Positions 7,083-12,182 of a stretch of 12,182 bases of DNA are shown piece after piece (position 1 is the stretch's first letter; each line of letters opens with the position of its first letter). The notes under the pieces are model-generated. The model saw nothing but the letters and a program-made list of their open reading frames with translations. It was not told the origin of the DNA and did not search any database. This DNA is from DASQGA01 sp038209555. GTDB lineage: Bacteria > Actinomycetota > Thermoleophilia > Gaiellales > Gaiellaceae. The position numbers and the translations under genes are program-made. The DNA lies in assembly GCA_038209555.1 (NCBI GenBank), contig JBBQXP010000083.1, positions 1 through 12,182 on the forward strand, read 5' to 3'.

Positions 7083-8009
7083 GTGAGCTCGCGGGCGCTC
7101 TTCGGAGCCCGCACAAGCCGCCGCCGCGGCCAGGTCTACATCGTGCTCGCCGCGCTCGCGTGGTCGACCGCGGGCGTGCTCCAGCGCGAGCTCGAGGTCA
7201 ACACGGCCACCCAGATCGCGGGCCGTGCGGTCTTCGCCGCTCTCGGGCTTCTGGTCTTCGTCGCGGCCATGGAGCGCGGACAGGTCATTTCCGCCTTCAC
7301 GTCGATGCGGGCTGCCTCCCTCGCCGTCGCCGCCCTGACGGCTGTCGCCTCGGGCACCTTCATCGTCGCGCTCAACCACACGACCGTCGCCAACGTCCTC
7401 TTCATGCAGGCAGCGTCGCCGATCGCGGCCGCGCTGATCGCCTGGGTCGCGCTCCGCGAGTCGATCTCCCGCCGCACGGTCGTGGCGATGGCGGTCGCTC
7501 TGGTCGGAGTCGGCCTCATGGTCGGGGGACCTGGCGGGGCGCAGGGGCTCGGTCTCGTGCTCCCCGTGGTCATGATGCTCGCGTTCGCGCTCGTAGTCGT
7601 GATCACGCGCCACCGCCGCGACATCTCGATGGCGCCGGCCATTTGCCTCTCGCAGGTCTTCCTCCTTGTCGTCGCGGCGCCCTTCGCCGAGCCGGGGACG
7701 ATCAGGTCGAGGGATCTGCTCTTCATGGTCATCCTCGGAGTCGGGCAGATGGGCGCCGGGCTTGCCTTCCTCACCCTCGGTGCCAGACTCATCCCGGCGG
7801 CCGAGGTGGCGCTGATCACGCTGCTCGAGATCGTGCTGGGGCCGCTTTGGGTTTGGCTCGCGATCTCGGAGACCCCCTCGACCGCCACCCTCGTCGGCGG
7901 CGTCGTCCTGCTTGCGGCCGTCGTCCTGCAAGTGGGCGGCGAAGAAAGCTCGGGCGAGCTGCCCGCTCCGGGTGAACCGGCCGCGGCCGTGCCACCGCGA
8001 GGGCGCTAG
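7083..8009 (+). CDS. EamA/DMT-superfamily transporter, 10 TM helices
   Basis: This 308-residue membrane protein has two tandem EamA repeats, about 17-148 and 157-285, each with five hydrophobic segments. The phrase ALNHTTVANVLFMQAASPIAAAL with a following ALRES is typical of the first repeat; VALITLLEIVLGPLWVWL is the matching end of the second. The N-terminus is Arg-rich (RTSRRR), as expected for a cytoplasmic end, and the C-terminus is a polar Pro-rich tail. The GTG start lies 17 nt after the dehydrogenase stop, with CGGAG only 3 nt before it, so the two genes are probably cotranscribed. DMT members mostly export metabolites or amino acids, some import. Export or uptake of an amine-pathway compound is an inference from position. 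It ends directly against the convergent selenoprotein gene, with no intergenic base. Confidence 0.88.
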   Translation: MSSRALFGARTSRRRGQVYIVLAALAWSTAGVLQRELEVNTATQIAGRAVFAALGLLVFVAAMERGQVISAFTSMRAASLAVAALTAVASGTFIVALNHTTVANVLFMQAASPIAAALIAWVALRESISRRTVVAMAVALVGVGLMVGGPGGAQGLGLVLPVVMMLAFALVVVITRHRRDISMAPAICLSQVFLLVVAAPFAEPGTIRSRDLLFMVILGVGQMGAGLAFLTLGARLIPAAEVALITLLEIVLGPLWVWLAISETPSTATLVGGVVLLAAVVLQVGGEESSGELPAPGEPAAAVPPRGR

Positions 8010-8228
8010 CTACAGCTGCACGAGGATCTCGTCAGTGTCCGGAAAACGGCCCTCGCGCTCCTTCGAGAAGATGACCGAGCCGTCGACGACGACGTCGAAC
8101 TGATCCCTGGCACCGGCCTCGGCGACGGCCGTGTGCGCCGTCGCCTCGTTGATCTCGGCCGCGAGACTCACGGCCCGTTCGTCGTAGCCGCTTCAGACGG
8201 GGCAGTAGAGAACGTGCACGGTGCTCAT
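8010..8228 (-). CDS. Predicted selenoprotein of the Rdx/SelW family (CxxU, UGA decoded as selenocysteine)
   Basis: Reading from ATG 8228 gives MSTVHVLYCPV, then TGA (8193-8195), then SGYDERAVSLAAEINE and so on, ending QFDVVVDGSVIFSKEREGRF and PDTDEILVQL before TAG. With the TGA read as Sec the product has 72 residues. The first strand and YCxx(C/U) redox loop (Cys9, Sec12), the FxVxVDGxxxxSK strand pair (residues 44-55) and the GRFPxxxEI ending are the hallmarks of Rdx (SelW/SelT/SelH-like) thioredoxin-fold proteins. In these the second Cys is often Sec, and here the TGA sits exactly at that position. Coding sense is intact on both sides in one frame, so a random nonsense mutation is less likely. 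TGA is a normal stop elsewhere in the window, so recoding must depend on a local signal. No strong Shine-Dalgarno is seen. Role: probably a small cytosolic thiol-redox protein; partners unknown. Confidence 0.8.
8156..8177 (-). promoter_or_regulatory. Candidate bacterial SECIS hairpin inside the selenoprotein gene
   Basis: Starting 15 nt after the TGA, the minus strand reads CGGGCCG, a 9-nt loop TGAGTCTCG, then CGGCCG. Six Watson-Crick pairs form if one G in the left arm is bulged out. The loop begins 22 nt after the TGA and has G as its second base. From memory, this fits the bacterial SECIS pattern of a short upper stem, a G in the first two loop positions, and loop spacing of about 16-37 nt. 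A competing small hairpin (TCTCG/CGAGA) overlaps it, and in GC-rich DNA such stems arise by chance. It supports but does not prove Sec insertion. Confidence 0.45.
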
Positions 8229-8276
8229 TGGTGCTGAACGCTAGCAGTGGAACGCCGGTTCTCTGGGCACGAACGC

Positions 8277-8303
8277 GAAGGAGCCCGGCGCCCGGGCTCC
8301 TTC
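8277..8303 (-). terminator. Strong 12-bp hairpin downstream of the PepSY gene
   Basis: There is a perfect inverted repeat with arms 8277-8288 (GAAGGAGCCCGG) and 8292-8303 (CCGGGCTCCTTC) and a 3-nt loop. It begins 17 nt past the PepSY gene stop and lies before the selenoprotein start at 8228. No T-run follows on the minus strand, so it is either a U-less terminator common in high-GC actinobacteria or an mRNA 3'-end stabiliser. It separates the PepSY transcript from the selenoprotein gene. The rest of 8229-8319 shows nothing else certain. Confidence 0.65.
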
Positions 8304-8319
8304 ACCCACTGGCAGGACG

Positions 8320-8901
8320 CTAGCGTCCGGTTTCCACGTCGACGACGTTGAAGCTCTTGTCGACGTAGACCGTAGCCCTGGTTCCGTCCGCCTTCGTCAC
8401 GTGGGCCTCGTACGCGGCGTTGCCCTCGGCGTCGTTCTCGAGCCGGTCGACCGTTGCGCCGTCCACCTCATCGAGTGCTGCCTCCTTCACCTTCGCGGCC
8501 GTGTCGCCCGTCAGGGCCTTCTCAGCGCCCCGGGCATGGCCGGGGCCACCCGGTCCACGACCTTCTTCCGTGCCGACGACGTCGAAGTTCTTGTCGACGT
8601 AGACAGTCACGCGGGTTCCGTCGGTCTTCACGACATGAGCCTCGTACGCGGCGTTGCCGTCGCCGTCGGTCTCGACCGCCTCGACCGTGCCGCCGCCTGT
8701 CTTCGCAAGCGCAGCGGCCTCGACCTTCGCGGCCGTGTCGCCGGTCAGCGCCTTCTCATCCGTCCGCTGGCCGGACCCCGACGACTGCGCCGTATCGCCA
8801 CCTTTGCTGTTCGAGACGGCGTTGGCGACTGCAGAGCCGCCGAGCGCGAACGCGGCGATTGCTGCAAGCCCCATGAGCCCCTTCGTGAACCTGTTTCTCA
8901 T
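8320..8901 (-). CDS. Secreted protein with two tandem PepSY-like domains
   Basis: This 193-residue protein has a clear export signal: MRNRFTKG, then a hydrophobic core (9-22), with a likely signal-peptidase site after about AVANA (24-28). A Ser/Gly-rich linker follows. Two nearly identical domains come next: residues 49-113 and 127-191, each starting EKALTGDTAAKV and containing GNAAYEAHV.K.DGTR.TVYVDK.F.VV. They are joined by a Gly/Pro linker, GRGPGGPGHARGA. The pattern matches PepSY propeptide-like domains, which are often found outside the membrane next to two-component systems and may inhibit proteases or act as sensors. The ATG follows AGAGGA (8909-8914) by 7 nt. The gene is divergent from the response regulator and shares a regulatory region with it, so it is probably a target or modulator of that system. 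Confidence 0.82.
   Translation of the reverse strand: MRNRFTKGLMGLAAIAAFALGGSAVANAVSNSKGGDTAQSSGSGQRTDEKALTGDTAAKVEAAALAKTGGGTVEAVETDGDGNAAYEAHVVKTDGTRVTVYVDKNFDVVGTEEGRGPGGPGHARGAEKALTGDTAAKVKEAALDEVDGATVDRLENDAEGNAAYEAHVTKADGTRATVYVDKSFNVVDVETGR
8329..8523 (-). repeat. PepSY tandem repeat, unit 2
   Basis: This is the DNA encoding residues 127-191, the second homologous 65-residue unit, reached after a 13-residue Gly/Pro-rich linker. The two units appear to have arisen by internal duplication. Confidence 0.8.
8563..8757 (-). repeat. PepSY tandem repeat, unit 1
   Basis: This is the DNA encoding residues 49-113, the first of two homologous 65-residue units in the PepSY protein. It shares long identical protein stretches with unit 2, for example EKALTGDTAAKV and GNAAYEAHV, and a nearly identical stretch at the VYVDK coding segment. 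Confidence 0.8.
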
Positions 8902-8975
8902 CTGGTCTTCCTCTCTTTCGTTTTCCTGGACGAACCTCAGAAGACCAGGCGAGTCTCGTAGTTCACTCGGGACGG

Positions 8976-8994
8976 CCTGAGAGTCACCTGTGAG
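8976..8994 (-). promoter_or_regulatory. Direct-repeat box facing the PepSY gene (OmpR-family site candidate)
   Basis: The minus strand reads CTCACAGGTGACTCTCAGG: two 7-mers, CTCACAG and CTCTCAG, separated by 4 bp (11-bp period). It matches the oppositely oriented box at 9000-9018 at most positions. Two half-sites one helical turn apart are typical of OmpR/PhoB-type regulators binding head to tail. It lies about 75 nt before the PepSY start codon, a reasonable place for activation. Confidence 0.5.
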
Positions 8995-8999
8995 CGTGC

Positions 9000-9018
9000 T
9001 TCACAGGCGATTCACAGC
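9000..9018 (+). promoter_or_regulatory. Direct-repeat box facing the response regulator gene (OmpR-family site candidate)
   Basis: The plus strand reads TTCACAGGCGATTCACAGC: a perfect 7-mer repeat TTCACAG with 4 bp between copies. It ends 21 nt before the GTG of the regulator gene. Being the mirror image of the box at 8976-8994, it suggests autoregulation of the two-component operon together with the divergent PepSY gene. Confidence 0.55.
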
Positions 9019-9039
9019 CAGCCGTGCCACCATCCAACC

Positions 9040-9759
9040 GTGACAGCCGCTGCGTACACCCCCGGCGCCCGCGCGTCCGGACAGCGAATCCTCGTCGTCG
9101 ACGACGAGCCGTAGATCGTCGACGCGGTCGCGACGGCGCTTCGGTACGAGGGGTATGACGTCGAAGAGGCGCGCACAGGTCGCGCGGCGCTCGAGGCGGT
9201 CGCACGCGAAGAGCCAGACCTCATCGTCCTCGATTGGATGCTTCCCGACATCGCCGGCATTGATGTAGGGCGGCGCGTGCGAGAGCGCGGCTTCAAGTCG
9301 GCGATCCTCTTCCTGACTGCGAAGGATGCGACCGAGAACAAGGTCGAGGCGCTCCGTGCGGGCGGCGACGACTACGTTACAAAGCCGTTCAGCCTTGCCG
9401 AGCTCGTCGCCCGGACGCAGGCGATTCTGCGGCGGACTGCGGGGGATCTCCCGGGCAACGTTCTGCGCTTCGCAGACCTTGCCCTCGATGAGAGCCGGCA
9501 CGAGGTCCGCCGCGGCGAGACCCTGATCGAGCTGACCGCGACCGAGTTCAGCCTCCTCCGCTACTTCATGTTGAACCCCCGGCGCGTCGTCTCGAAGGGC
9601 CAGATCCTGCAGAACGTCTGGCGCTACGACTTCGGCGGAAACGCGAACGTGGTCGAGACGTACGTGAGCTATCTGCGCCGGAAGCTCGACGCGGCCGGGC
9701 CTCCGCTCATCAAGACCGTGCGCCAGGCCGGGTACATGCTCGAAGCCATGCGCGACTGA
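9040..9759 (+). pseudogene. OmpR/PhoB-family response regulator interrupted by an in-frame amber codon
   Basis: The frame from GTG 9040 encodes a 239-codon receiver-plus-winged-helix regulator. Acidic residues Asp21-Asp22 sit in ILVVDDEP, phospho-acceptor Asp65 in LIVLDWMLPD, Thr93 in FLTAKD, and Lys115 in YVTKPF. An OmpR-type DNA-binding domain (about 147-239) contains ELTATEFSLLRYFM and a final VRQAGYMLE. Codon 25, directly after DDEP, is TAG (9112-9114), where relatives usually have Glu, Gln or similar; one base change (CAG or GAG to TAG) explains it. No in-frame ATG, GTG or TTG follows until ATG 9238. Restart there would give a 173-residue protein lacking the acidic pair and Asp65. TAG is a normal stop elsewhere here, so recoding is unlikely. 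It may be a recent nonsense mutation or a base error. No Shine-Dalgarno precedes the GTG, so translation may be leaderless. The kinase gene starts 4 nt after the stop. Confidence 0.8.
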
Positions 9760-9763
9760 AGGC

Positions 9764-11203
9764 ATGCTCGCTCGCCTCTCGCTTCGCGCCCGACTCGTCC
9801 TCGGTGCCGTCCTCCTTTGCGCGATCGGTCTCGCGATCGCGAACGTCGCCACGTATGCGTCGCTCCGCTCGTTCGTCGTCGATCGAACGGACCGGTCGCT
9901 CGACGATTCGCACTTCGGGATCGAGCGATCTGTGCACGAGCACGGTTGCAGCTCCGACGGCGAGGGCCCGATCGAGGGCGCGTCGCCGGGTGACTTCGTC
10001 CAGCTCCGGAGCGCGGGCGGTGAGGTCCTGTGCAGTGTGCAGGTGCCGCAGTTCGGCGCGCTCGCGACGTCTCCGCCGGACCTTCCGGCAACGATCACGC
10101 TTCCGGCCGGAGAGGGTCGGGAGCGCGTTCGGTACTTCACCACGGGCACCAGAGACGGCGGCCATCGCTACCGCGTGCGGGCATCAGCGAAGCAGGGTTC
10201 AGACTCGATACTCATCGTCGCGACGTCGCTCGCGGACGTCGACGCGACGCTCCGCCGCCTCCTGCTCATCGAGCTTCTTGTGACGGTGGCCGTGCTCGCC
10301 GCGCTCGCCGCGCTCGGCCTCTGGGTTGTCAGGCTTGGCCTGCGCCCGCTCGCCGAGATCGAGAAGACCGCGGCCGCGATCGCCGGCGGGGATCTCTCAC
10401 GTCGCGTCGGGCGCGCGGAGCCGCAGACGGAGATCGGACGTCTGGGGATGGCGCTGAACGCGATGCTCGCCCAGATCGAGACGGCGTTCAGGGCGCAGGC
10501 CGCCTCCGAGCAGAAGCTTCGACGCTTCGTCGCCGACGCGTCGCACGAACTTCGGACGCCGCTCTCCGCCGTCCGCGCGTACGCCGAGCTCTTCGAGCGG
10601 GGCGCCGACGAGCGTCCGGAGGACCTCGCGCGCTCGATGGCGGGAATCGAGCGCGAATCGGAACGTATGAGTCTGCTCGTCGACGACCTCCTGCTTCTTG
10701 CCCGCCTCGACGAAGGACGTCCACTCGCGTCGGAATCGGTTGAGCTCGAGAACGTAGTGAGGGAGGCCGTCGAGACCGCGCGGGCCGTGGAACCGGACCG
10801 GCCGATCGAGGCCCACATCGAGCCGGCCAATGTGGTCGGTGACCGTGATCGTCTCCGCCAGATCGTGGACAACCTCCTCGCGAACGTTCGTGCGCACACC
10901 CCGTCGGGCGCGCCGGTGCGCGTTCGCCTCGGCCGGGCGGATGGGTCGGCCGTCCTCGAAGTGGAGGACGCGGGCCCCGGTCTTACACCCAAGGAGCGGG
11001 AGCGCGTCTTCGAGCGGTTCTACCGCGCTGACGAGTCGCGCTCGCGTGAGAGCGGCGGCGTCGGGCTCGGCCTGTCGATCGTCGCCGCCGTGACGAAGGC
11101 GCACGGCGGTACGGTTGAGGCATCGTCCGAGCCCGGAAACGGCGCCCGGTTCCGGATCACGCTTCCCCTCGCCAATAGCGCCGCCGTGAAGGCCCATGAA
11201 TGA
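9764..11203 (+). CDS. Sensor histidine kinase (HisKA/HATPase, partner of the upstream regulator)
   Basis: This 479-residue membrane kinase has TM1 (about 10-32), an extracytoplasmic domain (about 33-165) and TM2 (about 167-189). A HAMP segment (about 190-243) follows, then a HisKA domain with phospho-accepting His261 in DASHELRTPLSAV. The ATPase domain shows an N box with Asn370 and Asn374 in DNLLANVRAHT, G1 in EDAGPGL (401-407), an F box in ERFYRADE, and G2 in GGVGLGLSI (431-439). All catalytic boxes are intact, unlike the interrupted regulator. The gene begins 4 nt after the regulator stop, so the two are co-transcribed. The outer domain contains two Cys (62 and 90) that could form a disulfide. 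The kinase would phosphorylate the OmpR-type regulator; its signal is unknown, but the linked PepSY protein suggests an envelope cue. Confidence 0.92.
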   Translation: MLARLSLRARLVLGAVLLCAIGLAIANVATYASLRSFVVDRTDRSLDDSHFGIERSVHEHGCSSDGEGPIEGASPGDFVQLRSAGGEVLCSVQVPQFGALATSPPDLPATITLPAGEGRERVRYFTTGTRDGGHRYRVRASAKQGSDSILIVATSLADVDATLRRLLLIELLVTVAVLAALAALGLWVVRLGLRPLAEIEKTAAAIAGGDLSRRVGRAEPQTEIGRLGMALNAMLAQIETAFRAQAASEQKLRRFVADASHELRTPLSAVRAYAELFERGADERPEDLARSMAGIERESERMSLLVDDLLLLARLDEGRPLASESVELENVVREAVETARAVEPDRPIEAHIEPANVVGDRDRLRQIVDNLLANVRAHTPSGAPVRVRLGRADGSAVLEVEDAGPGLTPKERERVFERFYRADESRSRESGGVGLGLSIVAAVTKAHGGTVEASSEPGNGARFRITLPLANSAAVKAHE

Positions 11204-11259
11204 ACGCCTCGGACGATTTCCAGGATGGCGCGCGCCACACTGTGCCCCGCCACGACCGC

Positions 11260-11282
11260 TGTAAAGACGGTGTAACGTTGCA
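11260..11282. promoter_or_regulatory. Candidate operator upstream of the sugar-binding protein gene
   Basis: Two overlapping patterns lie in the 125-bp gap before the lipoprotein gene. The first is TGTAACGTTGCA (11271-11282), a 12-bp palindrome with one mismatched pair and a central CG, the form of LacI-family operators that often control sugar ABC genes. The second is a direct repeat, TGTAAAG (11260-11266) and TGTAACG (11271-11277), at an 11-bp period, which could be read as an OmpR-type site. The LacI reading fits the downstream gene better. No convincing -35/-10 pair was seen. Confidence 0.35.
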
Positions 11283-11316
11283 CGCTCAAGCGGCTCAACG
11301 CCCCAGCTCTGCGTCG

Positions 11317-11322
11317 AGGAGG
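11317..11322 (+). promoter_or_regulatory. Ribosome binding site AGGAGG that decides the lipoprotein start
   Basis: A full AGGAGG is followed immediately by ATG (11323) and, 6 nt later, by an in-frame GTG (11329). Zero spacing to the ATG is unworkable, whereas 6 nt to the GTG is near ideal, so GTG 11329 is the likely start. Confidence 0.65.
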
Positions 11323-11328
11323 ATGAAC

Positions 11329-12182
11329 GTGAGAAGACTCGTGTGTGGATCCAACGGAAGCGGAGCGCGGTGGAGTCTCGTCGCCATGTTCCTGGCCCTC
11401 GTCTTCGCACTCGCCGCGATCGGGGCCGGGTGCGGGGGCGACGATCAAAGCTCTAGCGGCGACACGAGCGCGGCCACCGGTACGGGCGGTGGCGGCGGCG
11501 GCGCTTGCGATAAGCCCATCTGGGTCCTCCTGCCGGACAGTGCGAGCTCACCCCGGTGGGAGAGCGACGATCGCCCCTACTTCGACAAGGCGTTCACCGA
11601 CGCCGGAGTCGAGCACACGATCGTCAACGCCGAGGGTGACGCGGCGACGCAGCAGTCGCAGGCCGAGCAGGCGATTGCGGCCGGCGCCGGCGTCATCGTG
11701 GTCACGAGCAACGACACGGGTTCGGGCGGCGCGATCATCGACCTGGCGAAGGAGGCCGACGTCCAGGTGATCGAGTACGACCGCTTCAACACCGGGAGCT
11801 CCGGCGGAGCGGCTTATGTGAGCTTCGACAACGTCCAGGTCGGCGCGACCATGGCCGAGGTGCTGGAGCCGGCAATCGAGGACCTCGGAGTCGATGTGGC
11901 GCAGGTCGTCGAGCTGAACGGTGGTGAGGAGGACAACAACGCATTCCTCTTCAAGGACGGCTACGACGCGACCGTCCAGAAGCATGTCAAGGACGGTAGC
12001 TGGAAGCTCGTCGCCGACCAGTTCGTCCCCGGTTGGGGTGCCAACGGGGAAGGGCAGGGGATCATGGAGCAGATCCTGACCGACGCCAACAACAAGGTCG
12101 ACGCTGTGTTCGCGGCCAACGACAACCTCGCGCAGCAGGCGATCAACGCCCTCGAGGCTGCAGGCGTGGGGCCGATTCCGTT
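11329..12182 (+). CDS. xylF: Sugar ABC transporter substrate-binding lipoprotein, XylF-like, C-terminus outside the window
   Basis: The first 284 residues are visible; the frame is open at the window end. A hydrophobic signal (17-34) ends at Cys35 in IGAGCGGDD, a probable lipobox for export and lipid anchoring. A Ser/Thr/Gly-rich tether (36-59) follows. The mature part is a type I periplasmic-binding domain: RWESDDRPYF (76-85), NAEGD (100-104), QAIAAGAGVIVV (114-125), YDRF (150-153), VSFDN (164-168), ELNGGEEDNNA (195-205) and AANDNLAQQAI (262-272). From memory, these phrases match bacterial D-xylose-binding XylF proteins and relatives. The expected role is binding xylose or a similar sugar outside the membrane and delivering it to an ABC permease, which should lie beyond the right edge. 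The start was chosen from the ribosome binding site; ATG 11323 is in frame two codons earlier. Sugar specificity is not proven. Confidence 0.85.
   Translation, partial: MRRLVCGSNGSGARWSLVAMFLALVFALAAIGAGCGGDDQSSSGDTSAATGTGGGGGGACDKPIWVLLPDSASSPRWESDDRPYFDKAFTDAGVEHTIVNAEGDAATQQSQAEQAIAAGAGVIVVTSNDTGSGGAIIDLAKEADVQVIEYDRFNTGSSGGAAYVSFDNVQVGATMAEVLEPAIEDLGVDVAQVVELNGGEEDNNAFLFKDGYDATVQKHVKDGSWKLVADQFVPGWGANGEGQGIMEQILTDANNKVDAVFAANDNLAQQAINALEAAGVGPIP

Noticed and set aside
7080..7931. Minus-strand frame rich in Asp, Arg, Glu and His opposite the EamA transporter
   Set aside because: The extreme charged composition is the expected antisense of a hydrophobic membrane protein.
8010..8228. The TGA-containing small gene as a simple pseudogene
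   Set aside because: The only disruption falls exactly at the Cys/Sec redox position, with intact family sequence on both sides, so recoding is more likely. A sequencing error cannot be fully excluded.
8315..8328. Perfect 14-bp palindrome GGACGCTAGCGTCC at the end of the PepSY gene
   Set aside because: It spans the stop codon and has no loop for an RNA hairpin of note; it is probably coincidental, and the stronger hairpin at 8277-8303 explains transcript ending.
9112..9114. TAG as a pyrrolysine or reassigned codon
   Set aside because: TAG ends several other genes here (hydrolase, dehydrogenase, EamA, selenoprotein, PepSY). The position is not one where pyrrolysine is known, and a one-base nonsense change is simpler.
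9001..10149. Minus-strand open frame of 382 codons opposite the regulator and kinase
   Set aside because: It has no motif, whereas the plus strand encodes receiver, winged-helix and kinase motifs.

Overview
The window is high-GC DNA (roughly two-thirds G+C by eye), almost all coding, with GTG and TTG starts. The lipoprotein and regulator types, and a Cys-Gly-Gly-Asp-Asp start to a solute-binding lipoprotein, point to an actinobacterium. Thermoleophilia (Solirubrobacterales/Gaiellales) is my best guess, inferred from style rather than proven.

Region A (1-7065, running into 8009) is an amine-catabolism locus on two divergent transcription units. The minus-strand unit, read from 5592 down to 1, holds class III aminotransferase, class I glutamine amidotransferase, a second class III aminotransferase, a glutamine-synthetase-like ligase, a PuuD-type gamma-glutamyl hydrolase and the start of a DUF3303 protein. 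Its genes overlap by 4, 4, 4 and 17 nt, and the last pair is 6 nt apart, so it is almost certainly one operon. The plus-strand unit holds an aldehyde dehydrogenase (5692-7065) and a 10-TM EamA/DMT transporter (7083-8009). Together they resemble the gamma-glutamylated putrescine (Puu) route: ligase, amine-to-aldehyde step, aldehyde oxidation, gamma-glutamyl hydrolysis. Here two aminotransferases occupy the place of the PuuB oxidase, and an extra amidotransferase is present. The substrate cannot be read from sequence.

Region B (8010-8228, minus) is a gene that ordinary gene calling misses. It is a 72-residue Rdx/SelW-family protein whose redox motif reads Cys-Pro-Val-UGA, i.e. CxxU with an in-frame TGA as a predicted selenocysteine codon. 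A plausible bacterial SECIS hairpin lies just downstream. This is the most striking observation in the window.

Region C (8277-11203) is an envelope-sensing module: a secreted protein with two tandem PepSY-like repeats (minus), divergent from an OmpR-family response regulator and sensor histidine kinase (plus). The regulator carries an in-frame amber TAG directly after its DDEP motif, so as written it is interrupted. The PepSY-regulator intergenic region holds two mirrored 11-bp-period direct-repeat boxes, one facing each gene, the expected look of OmpR-family binding sites.

Region D (11204-12182) starts a sugar ABC system: an XylF-like substrate-binding lipoprotein, cut by the window end, preceded by a short palindromic LacI-type operator candidate. 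No rRNA, tRNA, CRISPR or insertion sequence was seen.
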